From Chersky-840 sp050011815 (GTDB lineage: Bacteria > Actinomycetota > Acidimicrobiia > Acidimicrobiales > UBA8190), in assembly GCA_050011815.1 (NCBI GenBank), contig JBEKIJ010000001.1, forward strand, positions 1 through 64,000: a stretch of 64,000 nt of DNA. The letters are read 5' to 3'. The position numbers and the translations under genes are program-made. Numbering within the stretch: the stretch's first letter is position 1; every line of letters begins with the position of its first letter. Below are positions 28,344 through 37,036 of the stretch, piece after piece. Under the pieces are notes generated by a model, which worked only from the letters and a program-made list of their open reading frames with translations, made no database searches and was not told the origin of the DNA.

Positions 28344-29000
28344 GTGGCGACCAAGGCGATCGTCGGCGAGAAGGTCGGCATGACCCAGGTCTGGGACGAG
28401 AACAACCGCGCCATCCCGGTGACGGTGCTCAAGATCGCGCCCGTCCGCGTGGTGCAGGTGAAGACGCCCGAGCGCGAGGGCTACGCGGCCCTCCAGGTGA
28501 CCTGGGGTGTGCGGCGGGCCTCGTCGCTGTCCAAGCCCGAGCAGGGCCACTTCTCCTCGGCCGGCGTCGAGCCCGGCAGGCACCTCGTCGAGCTCCGGCT
28601 CGACGACGCCAGCGGCTTCGAGGTCGGCCAACAGCTCACCGCCAGCGTCATGGCCGCGGGAGAGCGGGTCGACGCCATCGCCGTGTCCAAGGGCAAGGGC
28701 TTCACCGGTGCCATGAAGCGGCACAATTTCAAGGGCCAGGGCGCCTCGCACGGCAACCACAAGAAGCACCGCTCGCCCGGTTCGATCGGGGCCTGCGCCA
28801 CGCCGGCCCGGGTCTTCAAAGGGACCCGCATGGCAGGGCGCATGGGCGGGCACCAGGTCACCACCCTCAACCTCGAGGTGGTCCAAGCCGACGCCGAGCG
28901 CGAGCTGATCCTGGTGCGGGGTGCGGTCCCCGGCCCCCGGGGTGGGATGGTGGTCCTCCGCAACACCGTCAAGGGCACCAACGGCGTGAGCGCGTCATGA
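28344..29000 (+). CDS. rplC: 50S ribosomal protein L3
   Basis: 218 residues. It starts at GTG 28344, with GGAAGG upstream, and continues ATKAIVGEKVGMTQVWDEN. The conserved central loop reaching the peptidyl transferase centre is visible (HGNHKKHRSPGSIG, then GRMGGHQVTT). The open frame upstream overlaps the leader and is not coding. The stop overlaps the rplD start (ATGA). Confidence 0.96.
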   Translation: MATKAIVGEKVGMTQVWDENNRAIPVTVLKIAPVRVVQVKTPEREGYAALQVTWGVRRASSLSKPEQGHFSSAGVEPGRHLVELRLDDASGFEVGQQLTASVMAAGERVDAIAVSKGKGFTGAMKRHNFKGQGASHGNHKKHRSPGSIGACATPARVFKGTRMAGRMGGHQVTTLNLEVVQADAERELILVRGAVPGPRGGMVVLRNTVKGTNGVSAS

Positions 29001-29833
29001 CCATCGCCCCGGCCACCCCCACCGCCACCGACGGGCACCGTCGACGCGAGCGCCCCGAACCTCAGCGGCGCACCGTCGAGCGCAGGCGCATCGACGGCAC
29101 GGTGATCGACACGGTGACCCTCGATCCGCAGATTTTCGGGGTCGTGCCCAACGCGGCCGTGCTCCACCAGGTCGTCACCGCCCAGCTGGCCGCGGCGCGC
29201 GCCGGGACCCAGTCGACCCGCACCCGGGCCGAGGTGGCCGGCGGCGGGGCCAAGCCCTTCCGGCAGAAAGGGACCGGGCGTGCCCGCCAGGGCTCGATCC
29301 GTTCCCCCCAGTGGTCGGGCGGAGGCGTGGCCCTCGGGCCCAAGCCCCGTTCCTACCGCCAGCGCACCCCCAAGAAGATGATCCGCCTGGCCCTGTACTC
29401 GGCGCTCTCGGACCGGGCCGCCGACGACAAGGTCGTGGTGGTCGACGAGTGGTCCTTCCCCGCTCCCCGCACCAAGGACGCCGTGGCGGCCCTGGCTGCG
29501 CTCGAGCTGGACGGTCGGGTCCTCGTCGTGCTCGGCCCCATGGACGGGATCCCCGATCGCTCCTTCGCCAACCTTCCCCACATCCAGACCATCCAGGGCG
29601 ACGAGCTCAACGCCTACGACATCTTGAAGAGCGACTGGGTGGTCTTCACCGACGCCACCTTGCCGGGGGAGACGACCTCGGCACCGTCCAAGGCCCCCGC
29701 CGCCAAGAAGGCCCGCCGCGCCCCCCAGGCCAAGACCGCCACCGCGGTCGATCCCGAGGTCGCCGCTGAGGACGGGGACAGCGCCGCGCCGGAGCCCGAC
29801 GCCGACGCCGAGGGCGAAGGGAGCGACGGGTGA
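28997..29833 (+). CDS. rplD: 50S ribosomal protein L4 with N- and C-terminal extensions
   Basis: 278 residues against about 205-220 usual. The L4 core has the exit-tunnel loop AGGGAKPFRQKGTGRARQGS and GGGVALGPKPRSY. Some 30 extra residues precede the core. About 50 residues follow it, first Lys/Ala-rich and then strongly acidic. L4 lines the peptide exit tunnel and in E. coli represses the S10 operon. It overlaps rplC by 4 nt and rplW by 4 nt (GTGA). Confidence 0.95.
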   Translation: MTIAPATPTATDGHRRRERPEPQRRTVERRRIDGTVIDTVTLDPQIFGVVPNAAVLHQVVTAQLAAARAGTQSTRTRAEVAGGGAKPFRQKGTGRARQGSIRSPQWSGGGVALGPKPRSYRQRTPKKMIRLALYSALSDRAADDKVVVVDEWSFPAPRTKDAVAALAALELDGRVLVVLGPMDGIPDRSFANLPHIQTIQGDELNAYDILKSDWVVFTDATLPGETTSAPSKAPAAKKARRAPQAKTATAVDPEVAAEDGDSAAPEPDADAEGEGSDG

Positions 29834-30123
29834 AGAACGCAGAGCAGGTGCTCGTGAAGCCGGTCGTGTCGGAGAAGTCCTACGCCCTCATGGAAGACGG
29901 TGCCTATGTCTTCGTGGTCGCCTCCGACGCCACCAAGATCGACGTCCGGCACGCGGTGGAGCAGGCCTTCGGCGTGCGGGTCAAGAGCGTGAACACCCTC
30001 AACCGCAAGGGAAAGACCCGGCGCAACCGCAAGACCAACACCGTCGGGACCCGGTCGGCGACCAAGCGCGCCATTGTCACGCTGCTCGGCGACGACAAGA
30101 TCGACCTGTTCGAGAAGAGCTGA
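29830..30123 (+). CDS. rplW: 50S ribosomal protein L23
   Basis: 97 residues, standard. It has VLVKPVVSEKSYALME at the N-terminus and VKSVNTLNRKGKTRRNRK as the tunnel-side basic loop. L23 is the docking site for trigger factor and SRP at the exit. GTG start overlapping the rplD stop. Confidence 0.96.
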   Translation: MKNAEQVLVKPVVSEKSYALMEDGAYVFVVASDATKIDVRHAVEQAFGVRVKSVNTLNRKGKTRRNRKTNTVGTRSATKRAIVTLLGDDKIDLFEKS

Positions 30124-30136
30124 GAGGTCGCCTCCG

Positions 30137-30973
30137 ATGCCCCTGCGTAAACGCAAGCCCACCAGCGCCGGTCGCCGATTCCAGACCGTCTCGGACTTCT
30201 CCGAGGTCACCCGGTCGAAGCCCGAGCGGTCCCTGGTCGTCCCCAAGCCGAGCACCGGCGGCCGCAACAGCTACGGGCGCAAGACGGCGCGCCACCGTGG
30301 CAGTGGCCACAAGCAGCAGTACCGGCTCGTCGACTTCAAGCGGGACAAGGACGGCGTCCCCGCCAAGGTGGCCGCCATCGAGTACGACCCCAACCGCAAC
30401 GCCCGCATCGCGCTGCTCCACTACTACGACGGCGAGAAGCGCTACATCCTCGCCCCCGCCCAGGTACGCGTGGGTGACGTCCTGGCCAGCGGCCAGGGAT
30501 CGGAGATCCGGCCCGGCAACGCCCTGCCGCTGCGCTACGTCCCGGTGGGATCGACGATCCACAACATCGAGTTGCGACCCGGCCAGGGCGGCAAGCTCGC
30601 CCGGGGGGCGGGCATGAGTGCCCAGCTGGTGGCCAAAGAGGGCCAGTTCGCCACCATCCGGCTGCCCTCGACCGAGATGCGCCGGGTGCCCATCGACTGC
30701 CGGGGGACCCTCGGCGAGGTCGGCAACGCCGAGGCCGAGCTGGTGTCGATCGGCAAGGCCGGCCGGAACCGGTGGAAGGGCGTGCGCCCCCAGACCCGCG
30801 GCGTGGCCATGAACCCCGTCGACCATCCCCTCGGTGGTGGGGAGGGCAAGTCGTCGGGAGGCCGCCACCCCGTGTCGCCGTGGGGAAAGCCCGAGGGCCG
30901 CACCCGGTCGCGCCACAAGCAGTCCGACCAGATGATCGTGCGCCGGCGCCGCAAGCGCGGCGCCCGGCGATGA
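30137..30973 (+). CDS. rplB: 50S ribosomal protein L2
   Basis: 278 residues, standard. It contains GRNSYGRKTARHRGSGHKQQYR and the C-terminal MNPVDHPLGGGEGKSSGGRHP with the conserved His close to the peptidyl transferase centre, then a basic tail RRRRKRGARR. The ATG at 30137 follows GAGAGG. Confidence 0.97.
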   Translation: MPLRKRKPTSAGRRFQTVSDFSEVTRSKPERSLVVPKPSTGGRNSYGRKTARHRGSGHKQQYRLVDFKRDKDGVPAKVAAIEYDPNRNARIALLHYYDGEKRYILAPAQVRVGDVLASGQGSEIRPGNALPLRYVPVGSTIHNIELRPGQGGKLARGAGMSAQLVAKEGQFATIRLPSTEMRRVPIDCRGTLGEVGNAEAELVSIGKAGRNRWKGVRPQTRGVAMNPVDHPLGGGEGKSSGGRHPVSPWGKPEGRTRSRHKQSDQMIVRRRRKRGARR

Positions 30974-30997
30974 CCGGAACCGAAGGAGCCTTGCCGT

Positions 30998-31276
30998 ATG
31001 CCTCGTAGCCTGAAGAAGGGGCCCTTCGTGGACGACCACCTGCTCAAGAAGGTGGACGCCCTGAACGCCACCAACGAGAAGCGTGTGATCAAGACCTGGT
31101 CACGGCGCTCCACCATCATCCCCGACATGGTCGGGCACACCATCGCCGTGCACGACGGGCGCAAGCACGTCCCCGTCTACATCACCGAGTCGATGGTGGG
31201 ACACAAGCTCGGCGAGTTCGCCCTCACCCGGACCTTCCGGTACCACGCCGGGCAGGAACGCTCAGCGAGGCGATGA
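30998..31276 (+). CDS. rpsS: 30S ribosomal protein S19
   Basis: 92 residues, standard. It starts PRSLKKGPFVDDHLLKKV and has IKTWSRRSTIIPDMVGHTIAVHDGRKHVPV (shown in part by the family signature around PDMVGHT). S19 works with S13 in the head, contacting A-site tRNA. It ends 1 nt before rplV. Confidence 0.97.
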   Translation: MPRSLKKGPFVDDHLLKKVDALNATNEKRVIKTWSRRSTIIPDMVGHTIAVHDGRKHVPVYITESMVGHKLGEFALTRTFRYHAGQERSARR

Positions 31277-31277
31277 C

Positions 31278-32096
31278 ATGCCGGGTCTGAAGACGAACGA
31301 GGTTGCCGGAACCCGGGCCGTCCTGCGCCATTACCGGATGTCGGCCTACAAGGCCCGCCAGGTGCTCGACCTGGTGCGGGGCCGTGACGCCGACCGGGCC
31401 GAGGAGATCCTGGCCGCCACGCCGCGCGAAGCCGCCCGGGTGGTGGCCAAGGTGCTGGCCTCGGCGGTGGCCAACGCCCGCAACAACGAGCAGCTCGACC
31501 CCGAGGAGCTCTACGTGTCGGCCTGTTACGCCGATGAGGGCACCACCCTCAAGCGGTGGCGGCCGCGGGCCCGGGGTCGGGCCACCCGGATCCGCAAGCG
31601 CACCTGCCACATCACGGTGATCGTCAGCCGCCTGCCCGATGACCGGCTCGAGCGCCGTCGCGCCCGCCAGGCCACCGAGACCGCCGGCCTGCGTTCGCGC
31701 CGGGTGGCCGCCTCGCGTCGTGGCGAAAAGAGCGCGGCGGGCACCGAGACGCCGTCGTCGGCGTCCGACACGGCCGAGACCGACGTCCTCGACCTCGAGG
31801 CCACGTCGACCGACGACCTCGTGGAGACCGAAGACGGGGTCGACGCCGAGGACGAGGGGGCCGAAGCCGCCGCCGTGGTCACCGACGAGGACGGCGAATT
31901 CGAAGAGCCGGCATGGCTGGACGAGGAGCTCGGCACCGACACCGACCAGGCCGATGCGGAGGTCGAGGAAGAGGCGGCTCCGGCCGCCAAGCCTCGCCGG
32001 GCGCGCACCGCCCGCAAGACCACGACCAAGGCCGACGCCGACGGCGATGCAGATGCCAGCGACGCCGGCGCCGCGGGCGACGAGGAGAAGGGCTGA
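31278..32096 (+). CDS. rplV: 50S ribosomal protein L22 with 160-residue acidic tail
   Basis: 272 residues against about 110-115 in most bacteria. The core (1-115) is clear: RMSAYKARQVLDLVRG, VAKVLASAVANARNN and the tunnel hairpin KRWRPRARGRATRIRKRTCH. The rest is low complexity: a short basic stretch, a long Glu/Asp/Thr-rich stretch (about 155-225) and a Lys/Ala plus acidic end. Mycobacterial L22 also has an acidic tail, but shorter as I recall it. The tail would leave the solvent side of the subunit. No frameshift is needed to explain it. Confidence 0.95.
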   Translation: MPGLKTNEVAGTRAVLRHYRMSAYKARQVLDLVRGRDADRAEEILAATPREAARVVAKVLASAVANARNNEQLDPEELYVSACYADEGTTLKRWRPRARGRATRIRKRTCHITVIVSRLPDDRLERRRARQATETAGLRSRRVAASRRGEKSAAGTETPSSASDTAETDVLDLEATSTDDLVETEDGVDAEDEGAEAAAVVTDEDGEFEEPAWLDEELGTDTDQADAEVEEEAAPAAKPRRARTARKTTTKADADGDADASDAGAAGDEEKG

Positions 32097-32099
32097 GCC

Positions 32100-33110
32100 A
32101 TGGGCCAGAAGGTCAATCCCTACGGGTTCCGCCTCGGCGTGACCACCGACTGGAAGTCGCGCTGGTTCGAGGAGCGCAACTACCAGGACTTCGTCATCGA
32201 GGACTGGAAGATCCGCGACTACCTCATGTCCCAGCTCGAGTCGGCGGCGGTGAGCCGGATCGAGATCGAGCGGACCCGTGACCGGCTCCGTGTCGACATC
32301 CACACGGCCCGGCCCGGCATCGTGATCGGTCGTCGCGGCTCGGAGGCCGACCGCCTCAAGAAGAAGCTCGAGGACATCACCGGGCTGCGCAACCGGATCC
32401 AGCTCAACATCCAGGAGATCAAGCAGCCCGAGCTCGACGCCGCCCTGATCGCCCAGAGCATCGCCGACCAGTTGACCCGACGGGTCGCCTTCCGGCGGGC
32501 CATGAAGCGGGCCATGCAGACCGTGACCAAGGCCGGCGCCCTCGGCGTGCGGGTCCAGTGCGCCGGTCGCCTGGGCGGTTCCGAGATGGCCCGACGCGAG
32601 GGCTACCGGGAGGGTCGGGTGCCCCTGCACACCCTGCGGGCCGACATCGACTACGGATTTCGCGAGGCCCGCACCACCTTCGGTCGTATCGGGGTGAAGG
32701 TGTGGATCTACAAGGGCGACATCCTGCCCTACAAGCTCTCGTCGGAGGACAAGATCTCCAGGGAGGCCGCCATGGCGGCGGGAGAGACCTCGGGCCAGTC
32801 GGGGCCGCGCCGTCTGGTGACAGCCGGCGGGGGACGCCGTCGGGCCGAGCAGGGTGAGCCCGGCAGCGTGATCACCGCCCCCGAGTCCGGCGAGGACGTC
32901 GAGGGAGCCGACGGGGCGGACGGCGCCCTGGGTGCCAACGACGGAGGGGCCCCCGGCGACAGCGGCGCCGAGACGGCGGCGGCACCGCTCCCCGGTGCCG
33001 CACCGGCGGGAGACGACTTCGAGCGCCTGTTGGCCGAGGAAGAGGAGATCGAGCGGCGCACCCGCAACGAGCACCACGAGACGCCGCACTTCCGCAAGGA
33101 GTCCGACTGA
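32100..33110 (+). CDS. rpsC: 30S ribosomal protein S3 with acidic C-terminal extension
   Basis: 336 residues; the core is about 1-218. KH motif GIVIGRRGSEADRLKKKLE lies near residues 73-91. The conserved C-terminal half has CAGRLGGSEMARREGYREG and GVKVWIYKGDILP. S3 is at the mRNA entry site and has helicase function with S4 and S5. The last 115 residues are Gly/Ala/Asp/Glu-rich, ending acidic-basic mixed. The stop shares a base with the rplP start (TGATG). Confidence 0.96.
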   Translation: MGQKVNPYGFRLGVTTDWKSRWFEERNYQDFVIEDWKIRDYLMSQLESAAVSRIEIERTRDRLRVDIHTARPGIVIGRRGSEADRLKKKLEDITGLRNRIQLNIQEIKQPELDAALIAQSIADQLTRRVAFRRAMKRAMQTVTKAGALGVRVQCAGRLGGSEMARREGYREGRVPLHTLRADIDYGFREARTTFGRIGVKVWIYKGDILPYKLSSEDKISREAAMAAGETSGQSGPRRLVTAGGGRRRAEQGEPGSVITAPESGEDVEGADGADGALGANDGGAPGDSGAETAAAPLPGAAPAGDDFERLLAEEEEIERRTRNEHHETPHFRKESD

Positions 33111-33547
33111 TGCTCATGCCCCGCAAGGTGAAGCACCGCAAGCAGCACCGCGGGCGCCTCAACGGTCTGGCCAAGGGGGCGGCGACGATCAACTTCGGCG
33201 ACTTCGGCATCCAGGCGCTCGAGCCGGCCTGGATCACCCAGCGCCAGATCGAGGCCGCCCGAATCGCCATGACCCGCCACGTCAAGCGAGGCGGCAAGGT
33301 GTGGATCCGGGTGTTCCCCGACAAGCCCGTGACCCAGAAGCCGGCCGAGACGCGCATGGGGTCGGGCAAAGGGAACCCCGAGCACTGGGTGGCGGTCGTC
33401 CGCCCCGGCCGCATCCTCTTCGAGCTGGCCGGCGTGGAGCGCGACCTGGCGCGCGAAGCCATGGAGCGGGCCATCCAGAAGCTTCCCTTCAAGGCGCGCT
33501 TCGTCGTTCGCCCGGGCACGCACGGCGCGCCCGAGGTGGAGGTGTAG
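33110..33547 (+). CDS. rplP: 50S ribosomal protein L16
   Basis: 145 residues. It starts MLMPRKVKHRKQHRGRLNG and contains GDFGIQALEPAWITQRQIEAAR and MGSGKGNPEHWVAVV. L16 organises the A-site region of 23S rRNA. Start ATG 33110 overlaps the rpsC stop; ATG 33116 is the family's alternative. Confidence 0.97.
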   Translation: MLMPRKVKHRKQHRGRLNGLAKGAATINFGDFGIQALEPAWITQRQIEAARIAMTRHVKRGGKVWIRVFPDKPVTQKPAETRMGSGKGNPEHWVAVVRPGRILFELAGVERDLAREAMERAIQKLPFKARFVVRPGTHGAPEVEV

Positions 33548-33553
33548 ACGAGC

Positions 33554-33958
33554 ATGCCCAACGCCGCTGAACTGCGTGAGCTCGATGACGAGGAGCTCGA
33601 GGGTCGCCTCACCGAGTACCGCCGCGAGATGCTGAATCTGCGGTTCCAACTGGCCACGGGCCAGCTCGACAACGTGGTGCGCCTCTCGGTGGTCCGCAAG
33701 GACGTCGCCCGGGTCCTCACCATCCTGCGGGACCGGGAGATCGCGCTGGCCGAGGGACGCGAGGCCGGACCGGTGCCCAACCCTCGGCCCTCGCGTCGTC
33801 GAGCCGTCGAGGAGGTCGACGCCGAGGACGAAGAGGTGGCGGTGCGGCGCCCCCGAGCGTCACGGGCCAAGACCGTCGACGAGGTTCCCGACGCGATCGA
33901 CGACGAGGATGGCCCGGTTGCCGAGGGCGACGCCGATGCCGACGAGGAGGACGAGTGA
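33554..33958 (+). CDS. rpmC: 50S ribosomal protein L29 with acidic tail
   Basis: 134 residues against about 63-77 usual. The L29 helical hairpin is residues 1-67, with LRELDDEELEGRLTEYRREM and LNLRFQLATGQLDN. The remaining 67 residues are Arg/Pro-rich then strongly acidic (ends DADADEEDE). L29 sits near the tunnel exit, close to L23 and the trigger factor site, so the tail may be exposed there. The stop overlaps rpsQ by 1 nt. Confidence 0.94.
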   Translation: MPNAAELRELDDEELEGRLTEYRREMLNLRFQLATGQLDNVVRLSVVRKDVARVLTILRDREIALAEGREAGPVPNPRPSRRRAVEEVDAEDEEVAVRRPRASRAKTVDEVPDAIDDEDGPVAEGDADADEEDE

Positions 33959-34239
33959 TGGCCGAGCAAGAGACACCCGACCAAGAGCCGCGTCGCAGCC
34001 GCAAGACGCGCGAGGGGCTCGTCGTCTCCGACAAGATGCAGGCCACCGTGGTCGTGGCCGTGACCGAACGCGTCCGCCATGCCCGCTACGGCAAGACCGT
34101 GCAGCGCACCCGCAAGCTCTACGCGCACGACTCGGAGAACGACGCCAAGGTCGGCGACCGGGTCCGGGTCACCGAGACCCGACCGCTGTCGAAGCTCAAG
34201 CGGTGGCGCGTCACCGAAGTCGTGGAGCGTGCCCGGTGA
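33958..34239 (+). CDS. rpsQ: 30S ribosomal protein S17
   Basis: 93 residues. After a short charged leader the OB-fold core begins REGLVVSDKMQATVVVAV, with KTVQRTRKLYAHDSEN and VRVTETRPLSKLKRWRV. S17 binds 16S helices 7 and 11. ATG 33958 overlaps the rpmC stop; GTG 33955 is in frame and less likely. The stop overlaps the rplN GTG. Confidence 0.96.
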   Translation: MAEQETPDQEPRRSRKTREGLVVSDKMQATVVVAVTERVRHARYGKTVQRTRKLYAHDSENDAKVGDRVRVTETRPLSKLKRWRVTEVVERAR

Positions 34240-34604
34240 TCCAGCAGGAGTCGCGCCTCAAGGTGGCCGACAACTCCGGCGCCCGCACCGTGCTGTGCAT
34301 CAAGGTGCTGGGGGGCTCACGCCGCCGATACGCGGGCATCGGCGACATCTTCGTGGCGACCGTCAAAGACGCCATCCCGGGGGCTGCGGTCAAAAAGGGA
34401 GAGGTCGTGAAGTGCGTGGTGGTACGCACGGCCAAGGAGACGCGCCGCCCCGACGGCAGCTACATCCGCTTCGACGAGAACGCGGCGGTGCTCATCAACG
34501 ACCAGCAGCAGCCCCGGGGGACCCGGATCTTCGGGCCCGTCGGGCGCGAGCTGCGCGACAAGAGGTTCATGAGGATCGTGTCGCTGGCTCCGGAGGTGTT
34601 GTGA
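34236..34604 (+). CDS. rplN: 50S ribosomal protein L14
   Basis: 122 residues, exactly the usual size. It starts MIQQESRLKVADNSGAR (GTG) and has VKDAIPGAAVKKGEVVKCVVVRT and GTRIFGPVGRELR. L14 bridges to 30S and is the docking site of the silencing factor RsfS. It is coupled to rpsQ (GTGA) and to rplX (TGATG). Confidence 0.97.
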   Translation: MIQQESRLKVADNSGARTVLCIKVLGGSRRRYAGIGDIFVATVKDAIPGAAVKKGEVVKCVVVRTAKETRRPDGSYIRFDENAAVLINDQQQPRGTRIFGPVGRELRDKRFMRIVSLAPEVL

Positions 34605-34912
34605 TGCGAATTCGCAAGGGTGACACGGTGCAGGTGCTCTCGGGCAAGCACCGGGGCAAGCGCGGCCAGGTGATGGTGGCCCTCCCCGACCAGGGCAAGG
34701 TCATCGTCGACGGCGCCAACATGGCCAAGCGGCACACCAAGCCCCGGGGCGCGACCATGCAGGGCGGGATCATCGACAAGGACATGCCCATGCCGGTCTC
34801 CGCCGTCGCCATCGTCTGCCCGGCGTGCGGGCCCACCCGCATCGGCATCCGGTTCGACGACACGGGCCGCAAGGTCCGCATCTGCCGCAAGTGCGGGACC
34901 GAGCTCTCATGA
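34604..34912 (+). CDS. rplX: 50S ribosomal protein L24
   Basis: 102 residues. The KOW motif is at the start (RKGDTVQVLSGKHRGKRGQV). The C-terminus carries a zinc-ribbon-like pair, CPAC and CRKC, as in several bacterial L24 proteins. L24 initiates 50S assembly at the tunnel exit. ATG 34604 overlaps the rplN stop; the stop overlaps rplE (ATGA). Confidence 0.96.
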   Translation: MRIRKGDTVQVLSGKHRGKRGQVMVALPDQGKVIVDGANMAKRHTKPRGATMQGGIIDKDMPMPVSAVAIVCPACGPTRIGIRFDDTGRKVRICRKCGTELS

Positions 34913-35481
34913 CCGTCGCCGCCACCCGCACCCGGCCCCGGTTGAAGGAGCGCTACGACCAGACGCTGCGGGCCGAGCTCCAGCAACAGCTGGGCCTGCC
35001 CAACATCATGCAGGTCCCCCGGTTGGACAAGGTCGTGATCAACATGGGCGTGGGCAAGGCGACCCAGCAGCCCTCGCTCATCGAGGGCGCGGTACGCGAC
35101 CTCGAGCTCATCTCGGGCCAGAAGCCCGTGGTGACCCGGGCCCGCCAATCCATCGCGGCCTTCAAGCTCCGGGAGGGCATGCCCATCGGGGCCAAGGTGA
35201 CTTTGCGGGGCGACAGAGCCTGGGAGTTCCTCGACCGGCTCATCTCCATCGCCATCCCGAGGATCCGCGACTTCCGTGGCCTGTCGCCGACCTCGTTCGA
35301 CGGCCACGGGAACTACACCTTCGGGGTGACCGAGCAGCTGATCTTCCCCGAGATCGAATACGACCGTGTCGACGTCGTCCGCGGCATGGACATCACCATC
35401 TGCATCAACGCCCAGAACGACGCGGAGGGCCGTGCCTTCCTCGTCGCCTTCGGCTTCCCATTCAAGCAGGAGATCGTCTAG
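34909..35481 (+). CDS. rplE: 50S ribosomal protein L5
   Basis: 190 residues. It contains LKERYDQTLRAELQQQLGL, VPRLDKVVINMGVG, RQSIAAFKLREGMPIGAKV and GNYTFGVTEQLIFPEI. L5 binds 5S rRNA and contacts P-site tRNA. The ATG overlaps the rplX stop. Confidence 0.97.
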   Translation: MTVAATRTRPRLKERYDQTLRAELQQQLGLPNIMQVPRLDKVVINMGVGKATQQPSLIEGAVRDLELISGQKPVVTRARQSIAAFKLREGMPIGAKVTLRGDRAWEFLDRLISIAIPRIRDFRGLSPTSFDGHGNYTFGVTEQLIFPEIEYDRVDVVRGMDITICINAQNDAEGRAFLVAFGFPFKQEIV

Positions 35482-35485
35482 CACC

Positions 35486-35671
35486 ATGGCCAAGAAGGCA
35501 TTGATCGAGAAGCAGCAGCGGACGCCCAAGTTCAAGGTGAGGGCGTACACGAGGTGCCGGCGGTGCGGCCGGCCCCGGGCCGTGTTGCGCAAGTTCGGCC
35601 TGTGCCGGATCTGCCTGCGCGTCATGGTGCACTCGGGGGAGATCCCCGGTGTCACCAAGGCGAGCTGGTGA
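35486..35671 (+). CDS. rpsN: 30S ribosomal protein S14, zinc-binding type Z
   Basis: 61 residues, the short zinc-binding form (also called rpsZ). It has two intact Cys pairs, CRRC and CRIC, and the motif KFKVRAYTRCRRCGRPRAVL then RKFGLCRICLR. Typical of the spc operon of Gram-positive and actinobacterial species; a zinc-free paralogue, if any, is not in the window. It starts 4 nt after rplE. Confidence 0.96.
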   Translation: MAKKALIEKQQRTPKFKVRAYTRCRRCGRPRAVLRKFGLCRICLRVMVHSGEIPGVTKASW

Positions 35672-35687
35672 GGGGAGGAACGCGCTC

Positions 35688-36092
35688 ATGACGATGACCG
35701 ACCCCGTGGCCGACATGCTCACGCGGATCCGCAACGCCAATACCGCCATGCACGACAGCGTCAAGATGCCCAGCTCCAAGCTGAAGGAATCTCTCGCCGT
35801 CATCCTCCAACGCGAGGGCTATATCGCGGGGTTCGCGGTGGCGGAGTCCGGTAGTGGCCCCGGCAGCGTGCTCGACATCCAGCTCAAGTACGCGCCGGAC
35901 CGGTCGCGCACCATCTCGGGTCTGCGTCGCGTGTCGCGGCCCGGCCTGCGTATCTACGCGCGTGCCGACGGTCTGCCCCGCGTCCTGGGCGGCATGGGGG
36001 TGGCGGTGGTGTCCACCAGCCACGGCCTCATGACCGACCGTGAGGCCCGTCAGAAGCGGGTCGGTGGGGAGGTCCTCTGTTATGTGTGGTGA
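35688..36092 (+). CDS. rpsH: 30S ribosomal protein S8
   Basis: 134 residues. It starts MTMTDPVADMLTRIRNAN and ends REARQKRVGGEVLCYVW, with the conserved GMGVAVVSTSHGLMTD. S8 is a primary 16S-binding protein of the central domain and represses the spc operon in E. coli. The Shine-Dalgarno sequence GGGAGGA precedes the ATG. Confidence 0.97.
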   Translation: MTMTDPVADMLTRIRNANTAMHDSVKMPSSKLKESLAVILQREGYIAGFAVAESGSGPGSVLDIQLKYAPDRSRTISGLRRVSRPGLRIYARADGLPRVLGGMGVAVVSTSHGLMTDREARQKRVGGEVLCYVW

Positions 36093-36128
36093 GAGGCTCT
36101 TCGTGCCATGTGACGGGGAGGTGCGCTG

Positions 36129-36668
36129 ATGTCTCGAGTCGGCCGCGCCCCCATCCCTGTTCCCGGCGGGGTGACCGTCACCCTCGACGAGAGGATCGTC
36201 ACCGTGGCCGGCCCCCAGGGCACGCTGACGCGATCGCTCCCCGGAGCGATCACGGTGCGCCAGGAGGACCTGGCCCTGCTCGTCGAGCGCCCCGACGACC
36301 AGCGGCAGAACCGCGCCCTGCACGGTCTCACCCGTTCGCTGGTGGCCAACATGGTGACCGGGGTCACGGCGGGGTTCTCGAAGGACCTCGAGATCGTGGG
36401 CGTGGGATACCGGGCCACCGCCCGGGGTCCCTCGTCGCTCGAGCTCGCCCTGGGCTTCTCCCACCCGGTGACGGTGGAGGCTCCCGAGGGGGTCGTCTTC
36501 GAGGTCCCCACGCCGACCCGGATCGTCGTGAAGGGCATCGACAAGGAGAAGGTCGGCCAGGTGGCTGCAGACATCCGCAAGCTCCGGAAACCCGAGCCCT
36601 ACAAAGGCAAGGGCATCCGCTACGCCGGCGAGCGCGTCATCCGCAAGGCCGGCAAGGCGGCCAAGTAG
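36129..36668 (+). CDS. rplF: 50S ribosomal protein L6
   Basis: 179 residues. It starts MSRVGRAPIPVPGGVTV and ends with the signature PEPYKGKGIRYAGERVIRKAGK. It has two related domains and lies near the sarcin-ricin loop. The Shine-Dalgarno sequence GGGGAGG precedes it. The stop is 2 nt from rplR. Confidence 0.97.
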   Translation: MSRVGRAPIPVPGGVTVTLDERIVTVAGPQGTLTRSLPGAITVRQEDLALLVERPDDQRQNRALHGLTRSLVANMVTGVTAGFSKDLEIVGVGYRATARGPSSLELALGFSHPVTVEAPEGVVFEVPTPTRIVVKGIDKEKVGQVAADIRKLRKPEPYKGKGIRYAGERVIRKAGKAAK

Positions 36669-36670
36669 CC

Positions 36671-37036
36671 ATGGCGACCACCGCAGCGAAGAAGCGCACT
36701 CTGCGTATCCGGCGTCACGCCCGGGTGCGCAAGCACGTGGCCGGGACCGCCTCGCGGCCCCGGTTGGCCGTGTTCCGGTCCGGGCGCCACATCTCGGCGC
36801 AGGTCATCGACGACACCGTGGGCCGCACCTTGGCCGCGGCCAGCACGGTCGAATCGTCGTTGCGCAGCGCCACGGGAGGCAACGTGGCCGCCGCCACCGC
36901 AGTTGGAAAGTTGGTCGCCGATCGGGCGAAATCGGCGGGGGTGACCCAGGTCGTCTTCGACCGCGGGGGCTTCCGGTATCACGGGCGCGTGGCGGCACTG
37001 GCCGACGCGGCCCGCGAGGGAGGACTGGAGTTCTGA
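36671..37036 (+). CDS. rplR: 50S ribosomal protein L18
   Basis: 121 residues. It has RKHVAGTASRPRLAVFRSGRHI near the N-terminus and VVFDRGGFRYHGRVAALADAARE at the end. It binds 5S rRNA with L5. The stop overlaps the rpsE ATG (TGATG). Confidence 0.97.
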   Translation: MATTAAKKRTLRIRRHARVRKHVAGTASRPRLAVFRSGRHISAQVIDDTVGRTLAAASTVESSLRSATGGNVAAATAVGKLVADRAKSAGVTQVVFDRGGFRYHGRVAALADAAREGGLEF

